From Glycomyces niveus (GTDB lineage: Bacteria; Actinomycetota; Actinomycetes; Mycobacteriales; Micromonosporaceae): DNA of 64,000 nt. This document shows positions 16,043-25,615 of this stretch, piece after piece. Position 1 is the stretch's first letter, and every line of letters begins with the position of its first letter. The notes beneath the pieces were generated by a model that saw only the letters and a program-made list of their open reading frames with translations, was not told the DNA's origin and ran no database searches. The translations under genes were made by a program, and so were the position numbers. The stretch covers positions 248,001-312,000 of the forward strand of contig NZ_JAGFNP010000005.1 in assembly GCF_017592475.1 (NCBI RefSeq), given 5' to 3'.

Positions 16043-17803
16043 TCAGCGCCAGGAGGCGAGCGGATTGTCGAGCCTGCCCACGTAGATGAGGCTCTCCTCC
16101 TGGTTCTCGAGGTCGACCATCTGCTGGTTGTTCTTGAGCTGCAGGCGGTTCAGGCACGAGAGGGTGAAGCTCTCCTCGAACAGCGGGAACCGCGCGAAGG
16201 CCTCGGCCAGTTCCGGGTGCGCCGCCTGGTAGTCGCGCAGCGATTCGGCCGCGACCCGCCAGAACTCGTCCTCGCTCAAGACGCCGTCGAGGTGCAGGTG
16301 CCCGGCCAGGAACCGCAGGAAGCAGTCCAGCACGTCGGTGAGGATCGAGAGGGCCCGCACGTCGTCGGGCACTTCGGCCCGGATGCGCCCGATCGCCTCG
16401 GGCACCGGCGTCGCGGCCTCCAGGACCGCGCACTCCTCGCCGATGTCCTTGAAGAAGACGCGTTCGACCGCGCCGTCCTTGAGCACCAGGATCACGTTCT
16501 CGCCGTGGGGCATGAACACGAGCCCGTACCGGTACAGGCAGTGCGCGACCGGCACGAGGTAGGCGTCGAGGTAGCCGCGCAGCCAGTCGGCCGGGCGCAG
16601 CCCCGAGCGGCGGATGAGGGCCGACGCGAGCGGACTGCCGTCACCATCCACATGCAGCAGTGAGGCCATGGTCGCGACATGTTCGCCCTTGGCGAGCTTC
16701 GGGACCGGGCTCTCGCGCCACAGGGCCGCGAGCATCTTGCGGTACGGCGAGCCCTTCGGCGCGCCCGCCGTGTAGGCCGGGTGCCGGTAGCCCACGGACG
16801 CGCGCTCGCGCAGGATCGTCACGCCGTGCCGCTTGAGGGTCGGGTCGCCGTGCACGAGATCGGCCACGTAGTCGCTGATCGCGGGCGTGACTTCCATGTA
16901 CTCGGTCGAGAGCCCGCGCATGAACCCCATGTTGAGCACCGAGAGCGCGGTCTTCACGTAGTCGGCCTCGGGCCGGGAGCGGTTGAAGAAGGTGCGGATC
17001 GACTGCTGCGCCTGGAAGTCGTCGTGGCCCTCGCCGAGCGGGATGAGCCGCCCGGCGGCGATCTCGGGCGCGAAGGTCACCGAGATGCGGTTGCGCCACT
17101 GCCACGGGTGCACCGGGATCAGATAGACGTCGTCATAGGACAGTCCCTTGTCGGTGAGCAGCGACGCGAAGTACTCCCGCGAGTCCGCGTCGAGCTGCGT
17201 CTCCAGCAGCCAGGCGAAGTCGAGCTCCGGCGAGGCCGCGAACATCGCGTGCTCGCGCCGCGCCGCCACCCACATGAGGCGCACGCCCGCGCCGGTCTCG
17301 GGCGCGTATGACAGGTAGTCCTCGGAGGTGAACCCGAGCCGGCCCGAGCCGGCGACGAAGCACGGGTGCCCGCCGGTCATGCCCGCCTCGATCGCCTGGA
17401 ACCCCGCGTCCACCAGCGACTCCGCACTGGGTTGGCCCTCGCTGAGCTGGTATGCCCCGCGGTTGATCGTGGCGGCGACCTCCTCGAGGTAAACCGGCAG
17501 CACCGCGTCGCTCAGGCCCAGTTCGCCTTTGAACGAGAGGAAGAACGAGGCCGCGTCCAGCTCGAGCGCTTCGCCAGAGGAGTCGGTGCGCTCGATCGAG
17601 GCGGCGTCGACCACCCAGTGGTCGAGTTTGAGCCGGTGCGCGGTGAACCGGTACCGCTCCGGCCCGGCCGAAAGGGTGTACGCCTCGCCGTCCTTCACCG
17701 GCACGAGCAGCCGCTCGTGGGCGAACTCGCCGATGGCCTTGGCCAGCAGGTTCCTTGTAGCCCGGTGCCACAGTTCGGGGGTCAGGTGGTCGATCGCGCT
17801 CAC
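16043..17803 (-). CDS. desD: Desferrioxamine synthetase (NIS, IucA/IucC family)
   Basis: A 586-residue NRPS-independent siderophore synthetase. DesD uses ATP to join and macrocyclise N-hydroxy-N-succinyl-cadaverine units into desferrioxamine E or B. IucA/IucC features are visible: TGGHPCFVAGSGRLGF (ATP/substrate loop), IPVHPWQWRN, and the C-terminal FhuF-like region with FMPHGENVILVLKDG and FFKDIGEECAV. The GTG start at 17803 overlaps the desC stop (17800) by 4 bp and has AGAGGAG upstream. It is the last gene of desABCD. Confidence 0.96.
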   Translation of the reverse strand: MSAIDHLTPELWHRATRNLLAKAIGEFAHERLLVPVKDGEAYTLSAGPERYRFTAHRLKLDHWVVDAASIERTDSSGEALELDAASFFLSFKGELGLSDAVLPVYLEEVAATINRGAYQLSEGQPSAESLVDAGFQAIEAGMTGGHPCFVAGSGRLGFTSEDYLSYAPETGAGVRLMWVAARREHAMFAASPELDFAWLLETQLDADSREYFASLLTDKGLSYDDVYLIPVHPWQWRNRISVTFAPEIAAGRLIPLGEGHDDFQAQQSIRTFFNRSRPEADYVKTALSVLNMGFMRGLSTEYMEVTPAISDYVADLVHGDPTLKRHGVTILRERASVGYRHPAYTAGAPKGSPYRKMLAALWRESPVPKLAKGEHVATMASLLHVDGDGSPLASALIRRSGLRPADWLRGYLDAYLVPVAHCLYRYGLVFMPHGENVILVLKDGAVERVFFKDIGEECAVLEAATPVPEAIGRIRAEVPDDVRALSILTDVLDCFLRFLAGHLHLDGVLSEDEFWRVAAESLRDYQAAHPELAEAFARFPLFEESFTLSCLNRLQLKNNQQMVDLENQEESLIYVGRLDNPLASWR

Positions 17804-18390
17804 GCGGGCACTCCTCTCGCGGCGGACCGCTCGAAATCGATTCGGGTGCAGAAGCTCAGCAGCGCCTGCTTGTCCTTGAGCTCCACCGTGCGCTCGGGCT
17901 TGAACCCGACGAACTCGTTGAGGCGGTGGATGGCCTCGTTGCCCGCGTCCGGCTCGACCACGACCCGCTTCGCGGCGAAGCCGTCGAACAGCAGGTGCAT
18001 CACGGTCGCCATGACGCCCTTGGTGAACCCGGGGATCGGCTTGTCGGTCGGCGCGGTGAGCACGTGCATCCCGATGTCGCCCGGGACCGGGTCGTAGACG
18101 CCGGCCAGCTCCGACTCCGCGGGGTCGTAGACCTCGACGAGGAACCGGGCCCGGTAGTGGTAGAGCCCCATGTAGGCGAAGTGCGCGGGGTTCACCTCGA
18201 TGGCCTCGTGCTCGGCGAGCACGTCGGCCACGGAGGCGTCCTGCATCATCCAGTATTTCGCCTTCGGGTGCGTCACCCATTCGTGCAAGAGCGGCGAGTC
18301 GGTGGGCGGGTCGACCGGTCGCAGGCCGAAGTCGCCCAGCTGCGCGTGATGGTGGTAGAACGTGCTGGGGGCCAGCATCTCGAGGTTCAC
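17800..18390 (-). CDS. desC: N-hydroxycadaverine acyltransferase (GNAT family)
   Basis: A 196-residue acyltransferase that acylates N-hydroxycadaverine with succinyl- or acetyl-CoA. It resembles the siderophore acyltransferase (AlcB/IucB) group of GNATs: [20 protein letters not shown] at the N-terminus, [18 protein letters not shown], then [15 protein letters not shown] and the CoA-region [16 protein letters not shown]. The C-terminal [20 protein letters not shown] is typical. ATG 18390 overlaps the desB stop, and its own stop overlaps desD, so it is translationally coupled on both sides. Confidence 0.94.
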   Translation of the reverse strand: MNLEMLAPSTFYHHHAQLGDFGLRPVDPPTDSPLLHEWVTHPKAKYWMMQDASVADVLAEHEAIEVNPAHFAYMGLYHYRARFLVEVYDPAESELAGVYDPVPGDIGMHVLTAPTDKPIPGFTKGVMATVMHLLFDGFAAKRVVVEPDAGNEAIHRLNEFVGFKPERTVELKDKQALLSFCTRIDFERSAARGVPA

Positions 18391-19661
18391 AGTGGTGCTC
18401 CGAATTCCTGGAAGCCGATGCGCTGTTCGATCGGGTAGACCTCCCGGCCGGTCAGCGACCGGATGATCCAGGAGTTGCGGTAGGCGGCCATGCCGAGGTC
18501 GGGCGAGACGAAGCCGTGCGTGGCGAGTTCGGCGTTCTGGACGAAGATCTCGCCCTCACCGGAGGCGTCGACGCTGTAGTCGCGGCGCGCTTCGAGCCGA
18601 CCGGTGGCGTCGAAGCGGAGCCGGTCGCGGACCTCGTTCATGAACTCCGGGACGCGGTAACTGTAGCCGGTGGCCAGGACCAGGCCCTCGGTCTGGAGCT
18701 CGAAGGACCGGTCCTGCTCGTGCTGGCGCACGCTGAGCCTGACGCTCCCGCATCCGGCCGCCTTCTCCACGGTGCAGTTGGTGAAGAGCCGGGTCGGTAC
18801 GGACCCGCGCTCGAACCGCTTCTGGTACAGCAGGTCGAAGATCTCGTTGATGAGCTCGGCGTTGATGCCCTTGTAGAGGTTCTTGTGCGCCGCGTTGAGC
18901 TCATCGCGCTTGGCGGACGGCAGCCCGTGGAAGTAGTCGACGTACTCCGGGCTGGTCATCTCGAGCGTCAGCTTCGTGTACTCGAGCGGGAAGAACCGCG
19001 GCGAGCGGGTGACCCAGTTGAGCTCGTACCCGCCTTCCTCGATGTCCCCCAAGAGGTCCCGGTAGATCTCGGCGGCGCTCTGGCCGCTGCCGACCACGGT
19101 GATCGAGCCGCATTCGCGCAGCCGGTCGCGGTGCTCCAGATAGGACGACGCGTGGCACACGGTCGGGCTCTCGAGGTCCCGGCACGAGGGCGGGATCCAA
19201 GGGGGCGTGCCGGTCCCGAGCACGAGCCGCTTCGCGTGGTCCACCGCCGCGCCCGCGGGGCCCTCGGAGTGGACCGCGTAGACGCCGTCCTCCCAGGTCA
19301 CGGCGGTCACGGTCCGCTCGAAGCGGAGGTTGTCGAGCTTCTCGGCGGCCCAGCGCAGGTAGTCCTGGAACTCGGTGCGCAGCTGGAAGAACGACTCGCG
19401 GATGTAGAACGGGTAGATCCGCCCGCTCTCCTTGAGGTAGTTGAGGAACGAGTACTCGGAGGTCGGGTCGGCGAGGGTCACGAGGTCGGCCATGAACGGC
19501 ACCTGCATCGTGGTGCCCTCGATGAGCATCCCGGGGTGCCAGTCCACGTTCGGCTTGCGCTCCAGGAAGATCCCGTCGAGCCCGTCGATCGGTGCGGTGA
19601 GCGCCGCGAGCCCGAGATTGAACGGCCCGATGCCTATCCCGATGAAGTCGTAGACCTTCAC
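18387..19661 (-). CDS. desB: Cadaverine N-hydroxylase (lysine/ornithine N-monooxygenase family)
   Basis: A 424-residue FAD/NADPH monooxygenase that hydroxylates cadaverine to N-hydroxycadaverine. The FAD motif [12 protein letters not shown] is at residues 8-19, the NADPH motif [16 protein letters not shown] is mid-protein, and LATGYSYR is the characteristic late motif of N-hydroxylating monooxygenases. The GTG start at 19661 overlaps the desA stop (19658). It is the second gene of desABCD. Confidence 0.95.
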   Translation of the reverse strand: MKVYDFIGIGIGPFNLGLAALTAPIDGLDGIFLERKPNVDWHPGMLIEGTTMQVPFMADLVTLADPTSEYSFLNYLKESGRIYPFYIRESFFQLRTEFQDYLRWAAEKLDNLRFERTVTAVTWEDGVYAVHSEGPAGAAVDHAKRLVLGTGTPPWIPPSCRDLESPTVCHASSYLEHRDRLRECGSITVVGSGQSAAEIYRDLLGDIEEGGYELNWVTRSPRFFPLEYTKLTLEMTSPEYVDYFHGLPSAKRDELNAAHKNLYKGINAELINEIFDLLYQKRFERGSVPTRLFTNCTVEKAAGCGSVRLSVRQHEQDRSFELQTEGLVLATGYSYRVPEFMNEVRDRLRFDATGRLEARRDYSVDASGEGEIFVQNAELATHGFVSPDLGMAAYRNSWIIRSLTGREVYPIEQRIGFQEFGAPL

Positions 19662-21160
19662 GCCGCCTCCTGCGCCTTCTTGCCGTGGCGCGCCAGCGCT
19701 TCGAGCACCGGGACGATGTCGGCGAGCCCGGTCTCCGGGTTGAGCAGGGTGAGCTTGAGGGCGGTCCGGCCCTCGACCTTGGTGGCCGCGACCATGCCCT
19801 CGCCGGAGGCCGCGAGGGCTTCGCGGGCGAGGCGGTGGGTGTCGTCGTCGGCTCCGGCGAGGCGGAACAGGACGGTCGAGAGCTGCGAGGGCGGCGCGGC
19901 GACCTCGAAGCGAGGGTCGGAGGCGAGCCAGTCCCAGGTCTGGTCGGCGAGCGCGCAGACGCGGTCGAACATGTCGCCGAGGGTGTCGGGTCCCAAAGTG
20001 CGCAGGGTCATCCAGAGTTTCAGCGCGTCGAAGCGGCGGGTGGTCTGGAGGCTCTTGTCGACCTGGTTGGGGAACACGGCTTCGGCCGGGTTGAGGTAGT
20101 CGGCGTGGTGCGTGACGTGCCGCAGCGAGGCGCGGTCGCGCACGAGGAGCGCGGAGGAGCTGACGGGCTGGAAGAACGACTTGTGGTAGTCGACGGTGAC
20201 CGAGTCGGCGTGCTCGATGCCGCCGAGGAGGCCCCGGTGCTTGCGCGAGACGAGGACGCCGCAGCCGTAGGCGGCGTCCACGTGGAACCAGACCCGGTGC
20301 GCCGCGGTGACTTCGGCGATCGGGCCGAGCGGGTCGACCGACCCGAAGTCGGTGGTCCCGGCGGTGGCGACGACGGCGGCGGGGATGAGGCCCTGCTCGC
20401 GGCAGGTCTCGATGGCGGCGTCGAGGGCGGCGGGGTTCATGCGGAACCAGTCGTCGGCGGGCACGGTGATCACGGCCTCCTCCCCGAGGCCGAGCAGCCG
20501 GGCCGCCTTGACGACGGAGAAGTGGGAGTGCGGCGAGGCGAAGAGCCGCAGGCGGGGGAGCACCTCGACGCCGCGCAGGGGCGTGCCGACCTCGAGGCGG
20601 TGCTTGAGGAGGGCGTTCTCGACGGCCTCGTCGCGGGCGAGGAGGAGCGCCTGCAGGTTCGACTGCGTCCCACCGGAGGTGAAGACGCCGTCGGCGTCGG
20701 GGCCGAGGCCGATGCGCTGCGCGGTCCAGTCGATGAGACGCTGCTCGATGAAGGTGCCGCCGGCGCTCTGGTCCCAGGTGTCGACGGAGGTGTTGACGGC
20801 GGCGAGCACGGTCTCGGCGGCGACGGCGGGGAGCGCGACGGGACAGTTGAGGTGGGCGAGGTAGCGCGGGTGGTGGAACCAGACCGCGTCCTTGAGGTAG
20901 AGGTCGCCGATCTCGTCGAAGGCGTCCTCGAAGGATTCCAGAGGCCGGTCGAGGTCGACCGCGGCGATGGCCGGGCCGAGGTCGGCGGGGGCGGCTCCGG
21001 TCCAGGGCCGGTCGACGGCGGCGAACCGATCGGCAAGGCGGCCAGCGACGTCGGCGATCATGCCGCGGTAGGCGGCGGCCGATTCGCGGCCCAGGAGGGC
21101 CGGCGGGTCGGAACTGGCGAGCGGCGCGGGAGCCGGTCGGAGGTCGGCGCTTGTCAGCAC
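19658..21160 (-). CDS. desA: Lysine decarboxylase, PLP-dependent group II
   Basis: A 500-residue PLP enzyme that decarboxylates L-lysine to cadaverine, the first step of desferrioxamine synthesis. It shows the group II decarboxylase features [30 protein letters not shown] (Asp that pairs with the PLP nitrogen) and the Schiff-base lysine in [13 protein letters not shown] near residue 325. The GTG start at 21160 is preceded by AAAGGTGA. A perfect iron box lies 53-69 bp upstream, so the operon should be repressed by iron-loaded IdeR/DmdR1. In Streptomyces the order is the same, often with desE/desF upstream; those are absent here. Confidence 0.95.
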   Translation of the reverse strand: MLTSADLRPAPAPLASSDPPALLGRESAAAYRGMIADVAGRLADRFAAVDRPWTGAAPADLGPAIAAVDLDRPLESFEDAFDEIGDLYLKDAVWFHHPRYLAHLNCPVALPAVAAETVLAAVNTSVDTWDQSAGGTFIEQRLIDWTAQRIGLGPDADGVFTSGGTQSNLQALLLARDEAVENALLKHRLEVGTPLRGVEVLPRLRLFASPHSHFSVVKAARLLGLGEEAVITVPADDWFRMNPAALDAAIETCREQGLIPAAVVATAGTTDFGSVDPLGPIAEVTAAHRVWFHVDAAYGCGVLVSRKHRGLLGGIEHADSVTVDYHKSFFQPVSSSALLVRDRASLRHVTHHADYLNPAEAVFPNQVDKSLQTTRRFDALKLWMTLRTLGPDTLGDMFDRVCALADQTWDWLASDPRFEVAAPPSQLSTVLFRLAGADDDTHRLAREALAASGEGMVAATKVEGRTALKLTLLNPETGLADIVPVLEALARHGKKAQEAA

Positions 21161-21212
21161 GGGGGGTCACCTTTCGTACGAGCACAGGTCTCTCGGAATG
21201 CCGGGGAACGTG

Positions 21213-21229
21213 TAGGTTAGGCTAACCTA
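21213..21229. promoter_or_regulatory. Iron box (IdeR/DmdR1 operator) of the des operon
   Basis: TAGGTTAGGCTAACCTA is a perfect 17-bp palindrome with 8-bp arms. It fits the actinobacterial iron-box consensus bound by DtxR-family regulators and lies upstream of desA. Confidence 0.92.
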
Positions 21230-21403
21230 AATCAAGTCCGCGCAGAAGGGCCGATCCCGAATGGTGACGTTCTCCACGAATTCTTGCGGAAGCTGCCCGC
21301 ACAAGGCATTTGCGCGCGCGGCGGCATCGCCATGAAGTCCAATATGGACTGATAAATCACACTACGTCGCAGTGAAGACGCTGCGGACACGGTGAAGAAG
21401 TCT

Positions 21404-21443
21404 GAGTTGCGGCGGCGCCCGGGGGGAGCCACCGCCGCGACTC
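21404..21443 (-). terminator. Terminator-like hairpin after DUF885 gene
   Basis: Twelve-bp arms (21404-21415 and 21432-21443) with one wobble and a 16-nt loop lie 70 bp after the DUF885 stop. It would separate that transcript from the iron-regulated des promoter. Confidence 0.5.
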
Positions 21444-21512
21444 ATATCGTGCAATACGGGGCCGGAACTGTCTGTCACCAATCCGACAACGGACCGTCAG
21501 GCCCCGAAACCC

Positions 21513-23189
21513 CTAGGCCCCCTCGGCGATCCAGTCCTCCACGACGCCGGTCATCACCGCCAGCGGGATCGATCCGTTGGAGAGGATGCGGTCGTGGAAG
21601 TGCCGCAGGTCGAACGCGTCCCCCAGCTCCCGCTCGGCCCGCTCGCGCAGCGCCCCGATGTGCCGGCGCCCGATCATGTACGCGAGGGCCTGGCCCGGCC
21701 AGGCGATGTAGCGGTCGATCTCGTTGTCGATGTTCACCTGCGAGAGCGCGGTGTTCTCGCGCATGTACGCGACCGCCCGCTCCCGCGACCAGCCCAGGAT
21801 GTGCATGCCGGTGTCCACCACGAGGCGGCAGGCCCGCCACGCGTCGAACGAGATCATGCCGAGCCGCTGCAGATCCCCGCTGTAGAGCCCGATCTCGTCG
21901 CACAGCCGCTCGGTGTACAGGCCCCAGCCCTCGCCGAACGCGGTGACGTACGCGAACCGGCGGAACTGCGGCAGCCCGTCGAGGGTCTGGCCCAGCGCGA
22001 ACTGCAGGTGGTGCCCGGGCACCGACTCGTGGAACGCCAGCGCCTCGTACTCGTACCTCGCCCTCGTCCCGGGCGCGTAGGTGTTCACCCAGTGCGTGCC
22101 CGGGCGCGAGCCGTCGGCGGCGGGCACGGTGTAGTACGCGAGGGTCGCGCCCTTCGCGGACGCCGCGGGGATCTCCGCGATCGTGCAGGGCGCGATGTCG
22201 TATTCCAGGAACGCCTTCGGGAGCGCGGCCTCGGCCCGGCGCAGCGCGAGGGTGACGTCCTCGACGATCTGCTCGCCGGTCTCGTACCGCAGCGAGGGGT
22301 CGTCGCGGAGGCGCGCGATGACCTCGGCGGTGTCCCCCGTGCCGAGCGCCCGCGACCCGACCTCGGCGAACTCCTCGCGGATCCGCTCGACCTCCTCGAG
22401 CCCGATCCGGTGGATCTCCTCGGGCGTCAGGTCGACGGTCGTGAACTGCCGCAACGCCGCCGCGTACCCGTCCGATCCGCCGGGGGTGCAGCACACCCCG
22501 ACGTACTCGTCGAGCCGAGCGTTGGGAAGGAACTCGGCCTCCAAGGCCTCGCGCCACCGGGCGAGCGAGGGCCGCACCCGCTGCGAGACGAGGTCCTCGG
22601 CGGCGGCCTGCCATTCCTCGAAGTCGACCCCCGCCGGCGTCGGCGAGACCAGCGGGTCGGCCGTCACCTCGGTCCCGAGGTAGTCGTCGATCTGCTCGAT
22701 GACGGCGAGCACGCCGCGCCGGGTCTGGTGCCGCCCGTCGGCGCCGGCCTGCCGGTACCGCTCCAGGACGGCGTCGAAGTACGCGTCGAGCGAGCCGAGC
22801 CGCACGAGGTAGTCGCGGCTGCGCTGGTCGGAGTCGAGGCTCATGCGCGGCAGCGAGGAGAGCATCGCGGAGACCGGCCCGGTGATGGTGTTCGAGAGCC
22901 CGACTTCGGACAGCGCCGCGTCGATGCTCGCGGTCTGGTCGGCGACGAGCCGCGCGAGCATCGAGTGCGTGATCCGGTCCTGGCCGTCCAGTGCGTCCGC
23001 GTCGATCCGTTGCAGCCCTTCGCCGATCTCGGCGTGGTGGGCGCGCCGGACGGCGTCGCCCTCGCGGCTCGGGTCGGGCAGCTTGTCGTCATAGCCGGGA
23101 ATGCCGTAGAAGCTGGCCGCCGTGGGGTTGTCGGCCAGATGGAAGTCGAAGTACCGCTGCGCCAGTGCGGCGAGTTGAGGATCACCCAT
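21513..23189 (-). CDS. DUF885 family metallopeptidase-like protein
   Basis: A 558-residue protein of the DUF885 family, related to M2/M32-like gluzincin folds. The zinc-site motif is HESVPGHHLQ (around residues 385-394), followed about 30 residues later by FGEGWGLYTERL, which supplies the downstream Glu ligand. Length and the N-terminal YFDFHLADNPTAASFYG pattern are standard for the family. No signal peptide is seen, so it is cytoplasmic. Substrates are unknown. ATG 23189 is divergent from the NADAR gene with 67 bp between. Confidence 0.92.
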   Translation of the reverse strand: MGDPQLAALAQRYFDFHLADNPTAASFYGIPGYDDKLPDPSREGDAVRRAHHAEIGEGLQRIDADALDGQDRITHSMLARLVADQTASIDAALSEVGLSNTITGPVSAMLSSLPRMSLDSDQRSRDYLVRLGSLDAYFDAVLERYRQAGADGRHQTRRGVLAVIEQIDDYLGTEVTADPLVSPTPAGVDFEEWQAAAEDLVSQRVRPSLARWREALEAEFLPNARLDEYVGVCCTPGGSDGYAAALRQFTTVDLTPEEIHRIGLEEVERIREEFAEVGSRALGTGDTAEVIARLRDDPSLRYETGEQIVEDVTLALRRAEAALPKAFLEYDIAPCTIAEIPAASAKGATLAYYTVPAADGSRPGTHWVNTYAPGTRARYEYEALAFHESVPGHHLQFALGQTLDGLPQFRRFAYVTAFGEGWGLYTERLCDEIGLYSGDLQRLGMISFDAWRACRLVVDTGMHILGWSRERAVAYMRENTALSQVNIDNEIDRYIAWPGQALAYMIGRRHIGALRERAERELGDAFDLRHFHDRILSNGSIPLAVMTGVVEDWIAEGA

Positions 23190-23256
23190 GAAGCGACCCT
23201 ACGTCGCCGGTGTAACCGCCGTCCGTGCCGTTCGTCGGTATGGCAAGGTGGGGCGC

Positions 23257-23823
23257 ATGTCTGCGTTCGTTCTGCCGCGCGACGTCGACGAGGCGATCGC
23301 CCTGACGTCGGCCGGCCGGTCCTTCAAATACGTGCACTTCTGGGGCCACTCGCCCGAAGCCGACGGCAGCGCCGGGCGCGGGTGCCTGAGCCAGTGGTGG
23401 CCCGCGGCCTTCACCGAGGACGGGCACCGCTTCGCCTCGGCCGAGCACTACATGATGGCGCACAAGGCCTGGCTCTTCGGCGACGCCGCCGCCGCGAAGA
23501 AGATCCTCGCCGCCGGCCACCCGGGCGAGGCGCAGGCGCTCGGCCGCAAGGTCCGCGGCTTCGACCAGGCGACCTGGGAGGCCGAACGTTTCGGCATCGT
23601 CGTGCGCGGCAGCCTCGCCAAGTTCGGCCGCCACCCCGACCTCCAGGCCTACCTCCTCGGCACAAATGAGCGCGTCCTCGTCGAGGCCAGCCCCCGCGAC
23701 CGCATCTGGGGCATCGGCCTCGCCGCAGCCGACCCGGCCGCCGCCGACCCCGCTACGTGGAAGGGCCTCAACCTCCTCGGTTTCGCCCTCATGCAGGCCC
23801 GCGCCGACCTCCGGCAAGGGTGA
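23257..23823 (+). CDS. NADAR (YbiA-like) family protein
   Basis: A 188-residue NADAR-domain protein: YVHFWGHSP near residue 25, LSQWWPAAF, ASAEHYMMAHKAWLFGD and the C-terminal RIWGIGLAAADP plus GLNLLGFALMQAR. Standalone members (YbiA/RibX type) are N-glycosidases that destroy reactive riboflavin-pathway intermediates, and other members remove ADP-ribose from modified nucleic acids. ATG 23257 is chosen over an in-frame ATG at 23188 because the extension would overlap the start of the divergent DUF885 gene. It ends 12 bp from the convergent FAD oxidase gene. Confidence 0.92.
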   Translation: MSAFVLPRDVDEAIALTSAGRSFKYVHFWGHSPEADGSAGRGCLSQWWPAAFTEDGHRFASAEHYMMAHKAWLFGDAAAAKKILAAGHPGEAQALGRKVRGFDQATWEAERFGIVVRGSLAKFGRHPDLQAYLLGTNERVLVEASPRDRIWGIGLAAADPAAADPATWKGLNLLGFALMQARADLRQG

Positions 23824-23835
23824 GGCGCCGCCGCA

Positions 23836-25233
23836 TCATGCGGCCGCGGGCGGGATGTTCTGGTTCGCGTGGAAGAAGTTCTCCGGGTCGTACATGCGCT
23901 TGATCGAGGCGAGGCGGTCGTAGTGACCGCGGTAGGTCGACCGGACGCGTTCGGGGCCCTCCTGCTCGCCGAGGAAGTTGATGTACGAGCCGCCCATGGA
24001 ATGCGGATGGAGATCGTTCCAGTAGTCGACGCACCATTGGCGGATCCGGTCGGCGTTCGCGGGCTCGGGATCGATCCCGCCGATGACCGCCGACCACACG
24101 GCGTCCCGGTAGGCCCAGGCCGTGTCGTCCGCGCCCACGCGGTGCGCGGCCCCGTCCACGGGGTAGAGGTGCATGGTCGAGGAGTCGGTGGCCAGCGCAC
24201 TGGCGTACCGCTCGTGCACGTCGATCGCCGCGTCGGAGATCGAGTCGAAGAAGTCGCCGCGCCAATACCACTGCAGCCCTTTGGGAATCAGCTCGTCGAA
24301 CATGCTCTGCAGCGCCGGGTAGGGCATGGGCGCGCTGAAATGGAACGCCGGCGGCGCGGGTTCGTTCACCACCGACAGCACTTCCTCGAGGCGGCCTTCC
24401 TCCAAGCCGCCGGTGTAGCACCACACCACGGCGCACATCTTCTGGCCGTGGATCGGCTCGGGGAACGGCGGGCCGGGCGGCACCGCCAGGACGGCGAAGA
24501 AGCCGTTGAGATCCTCCGGCGCGGCGGGCAGGAACTCGCGGTACCACCGCATCACGTCCTGCGTGCGTTCGACGGGCCACACGGTCAGCCCGACGCCGAC
24601 GTTCGCGACCGGGTGCAGCCCGAACGTGAACGAGGTGACGACGCCGAAGTTGCCGCCGCCGCCGCGCAGCGCCCAGAACAGGTCCGGATGGTCGGTCTCG
24701 GAGGCGGTGACGAAGGTGCCGTCGGCGAGGACCACGTCGGCGGAGACGAGGCTGTCGATGGTCAGCCCGTACTTGCGGGTGAGGTGGCCGTGCCCTCCGC
24801 CCAGCGTCAGGCCGCCGATCCCGGTGGTGGACATGATGCCCGCGGGTACGCCGAGGCCGAAGGTGTGCGCCGCGTGGTCGAGGGTGCCCAGCTGGCTGCC
24901 ACCGCCGACCTGCGCGAGCCCCGTCGCCGGGTCCACCCGCGCCCAGTCCATCGCGGAGAGGTCGAGCGTGAGCGCGCCGTCGACCACGCCGAGCCCGGGG
25001 CCGCTGTGGCCGCCGCCCTGCACCGCCAGATCGACTCCCTCGTCCTGCGCGAAGGCGATCACCGCCCGCACATCGGCGGCGTCGACGCACCGGGCGATCG
25101 CTGACGGGCGCCGGTCGATCATGGCGTTGTAGACGCTGCGTGCTTCGTCGTATCCCGGATCCGCCGGTGCCACAACGTCGCCCCGCAGCGCGCCCCGCAG
25201 TGTCTCGAGTTTCGTTTCGCTGAGATCGCCCAT
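23836..25233 (-). CDS. FAD-linked (berberine-bridge-like) oxidoreductase
   Basis: A 465-residue PCMH-type FAD oxidase. The FAD-binding region shows VQGGGHSGPG with the covalent histidine at about residue 76, followed by GIMSTTGIGGLTLGGGHG and WALRGGGGNFGVVT. The C-terminus has the berberine-bridge motif YFNxxDP-like YDPENFFHANQNIPP. The Cys that makes the second flavin bond in bicovalent enzymes is replaced (VPAGIM), so a single histidyl bond is predicted. ATG 25233 is preferred over a long upstream frame extension that has no recognisable sequence. The substrate, usually a sugar or secondary metabolite, is unknown. Confidence 0.9.
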   Translation of the reverse strand: MGDLSETKLETLRGALRGDVVAPADPGYDEARSVYNAMIDRRPSAIARCVDAADVRAVIAFAQDEGVDLAVQGGGHSGPGLGVVDGALTLDLSAMDWARVDPATGLAQVGGGSQLGTLDHAAHTFGLGVPAGIMSTTGIGGLTLGGGHGHLTRKYGLTIDSLVSADVVLADGTFVTASETDHPDLFWALRGGGGNFGVVTSFTFGLHPVANVGVGLTVWPVERTQDVMRWYREFLPAAPEDLNGFFAVLAVPPGPPFPEPIHGQKMCAVVWCYTGGLEEGRLEEVLSVVNEPAPPAFHFSAPMPYPALQSMFDELIPKGLQWYWRGDFFDSISDAAIDVHERYASALATDSSTMHLYPVDGAAHRVGADDTAWAYRDAVWSAVIGGIDPEPANADRIRQWCVDYWNDLHPHSMGGSYINFLGEQEGPERVRSTYRGHYDRLASIKRMYDPENFFHANQNIPPAAA

Positions 25234-25615
25234 GATCGAATGCCCCCACTGAAGAATGGAAGAGAATCGGCCGCGTGCGCCCCGTCTGATTCGCCGGGGA
25301 CCGCCGCAGAGGTCGTTGAATGAAGGAGCCCCGAACACTGCCGAGGGCTCCTGACCTGCCACGTCAACCGTAAGACTGCTTCGGCTTCCCGTCTCGCGAT
25401 TCCCCACAGCCGCCACGGCGCGCCCCGATCGGACAACGAAAAAGCCCGGACCGGCTTACGCCGTCCGGGCCGTTCCCACTGTCTCAAGGTGGCTCCCCTC
25501 CTCAAGGCCTATGCGTGTCTATCCCCGCAGGTAGCAACCCTGAGAACCCGCCTAGCGGCCTGTCTATCCGGCCAACCCGACTCCGCGATAGCCGAAGCTT
25601 GAGGCTTGGATCAGG
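25234..25615. other. Non-coding gap with minus-strand terminator and short repeats
   Basis: A 382-bp stretch. It carries a terminator at 25444-25470 and two direct copies of TGTCTATCC (25516-25524 and 25561-25569). Base composition is closer to the DUF1963-like gene than to the rest of the window. A minus-strand frame beginning TTG near 25487 runs straight through the terminator and is unlikely to be a gene. Confidence 0.5.
25444..25470 (-). terminator. Intrinsic terminator with U-tract (minus strand)
   Basis: Arms 25444-25455 and 25460-25470 pair with one bulged C. Five A residues at 25439-25443 give a U-tract on the minus strand. It lies 146 bp after the DUF1963-like gene and before the FAD oxidase gene, insulating the latter. 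Confidence 0.75.

Larger units (their letters stand above)
21161..21512. other. Gap between DUF885 gene and desA: des promoter region and hairpin
   Basis: A 352-bp non-coding stretch. It holds the iron box at 21213-21229, an AT-richer segment (21290-21370) and the hairpin at 21404-21443. No gene is supported; a 66-codon frame at 21232-21432 has no ribosome binding site and spans the promoter side of desA. Confidence 0.6.

Noticed and set aside
21232..21432. Small minus-strand frame between DUF885 and desA
   Set aside because: No ribosome binding site, no domain, and it overlaps the DUF885 hairpin and the region just behind the iron box.
25119..25505. Minus-strand frame beginning near the 25444 terminator
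   Set aside because: It reads straight through an intrinsic terminator and overlaps the start of the FAD oxidase gene; no domain is visible.
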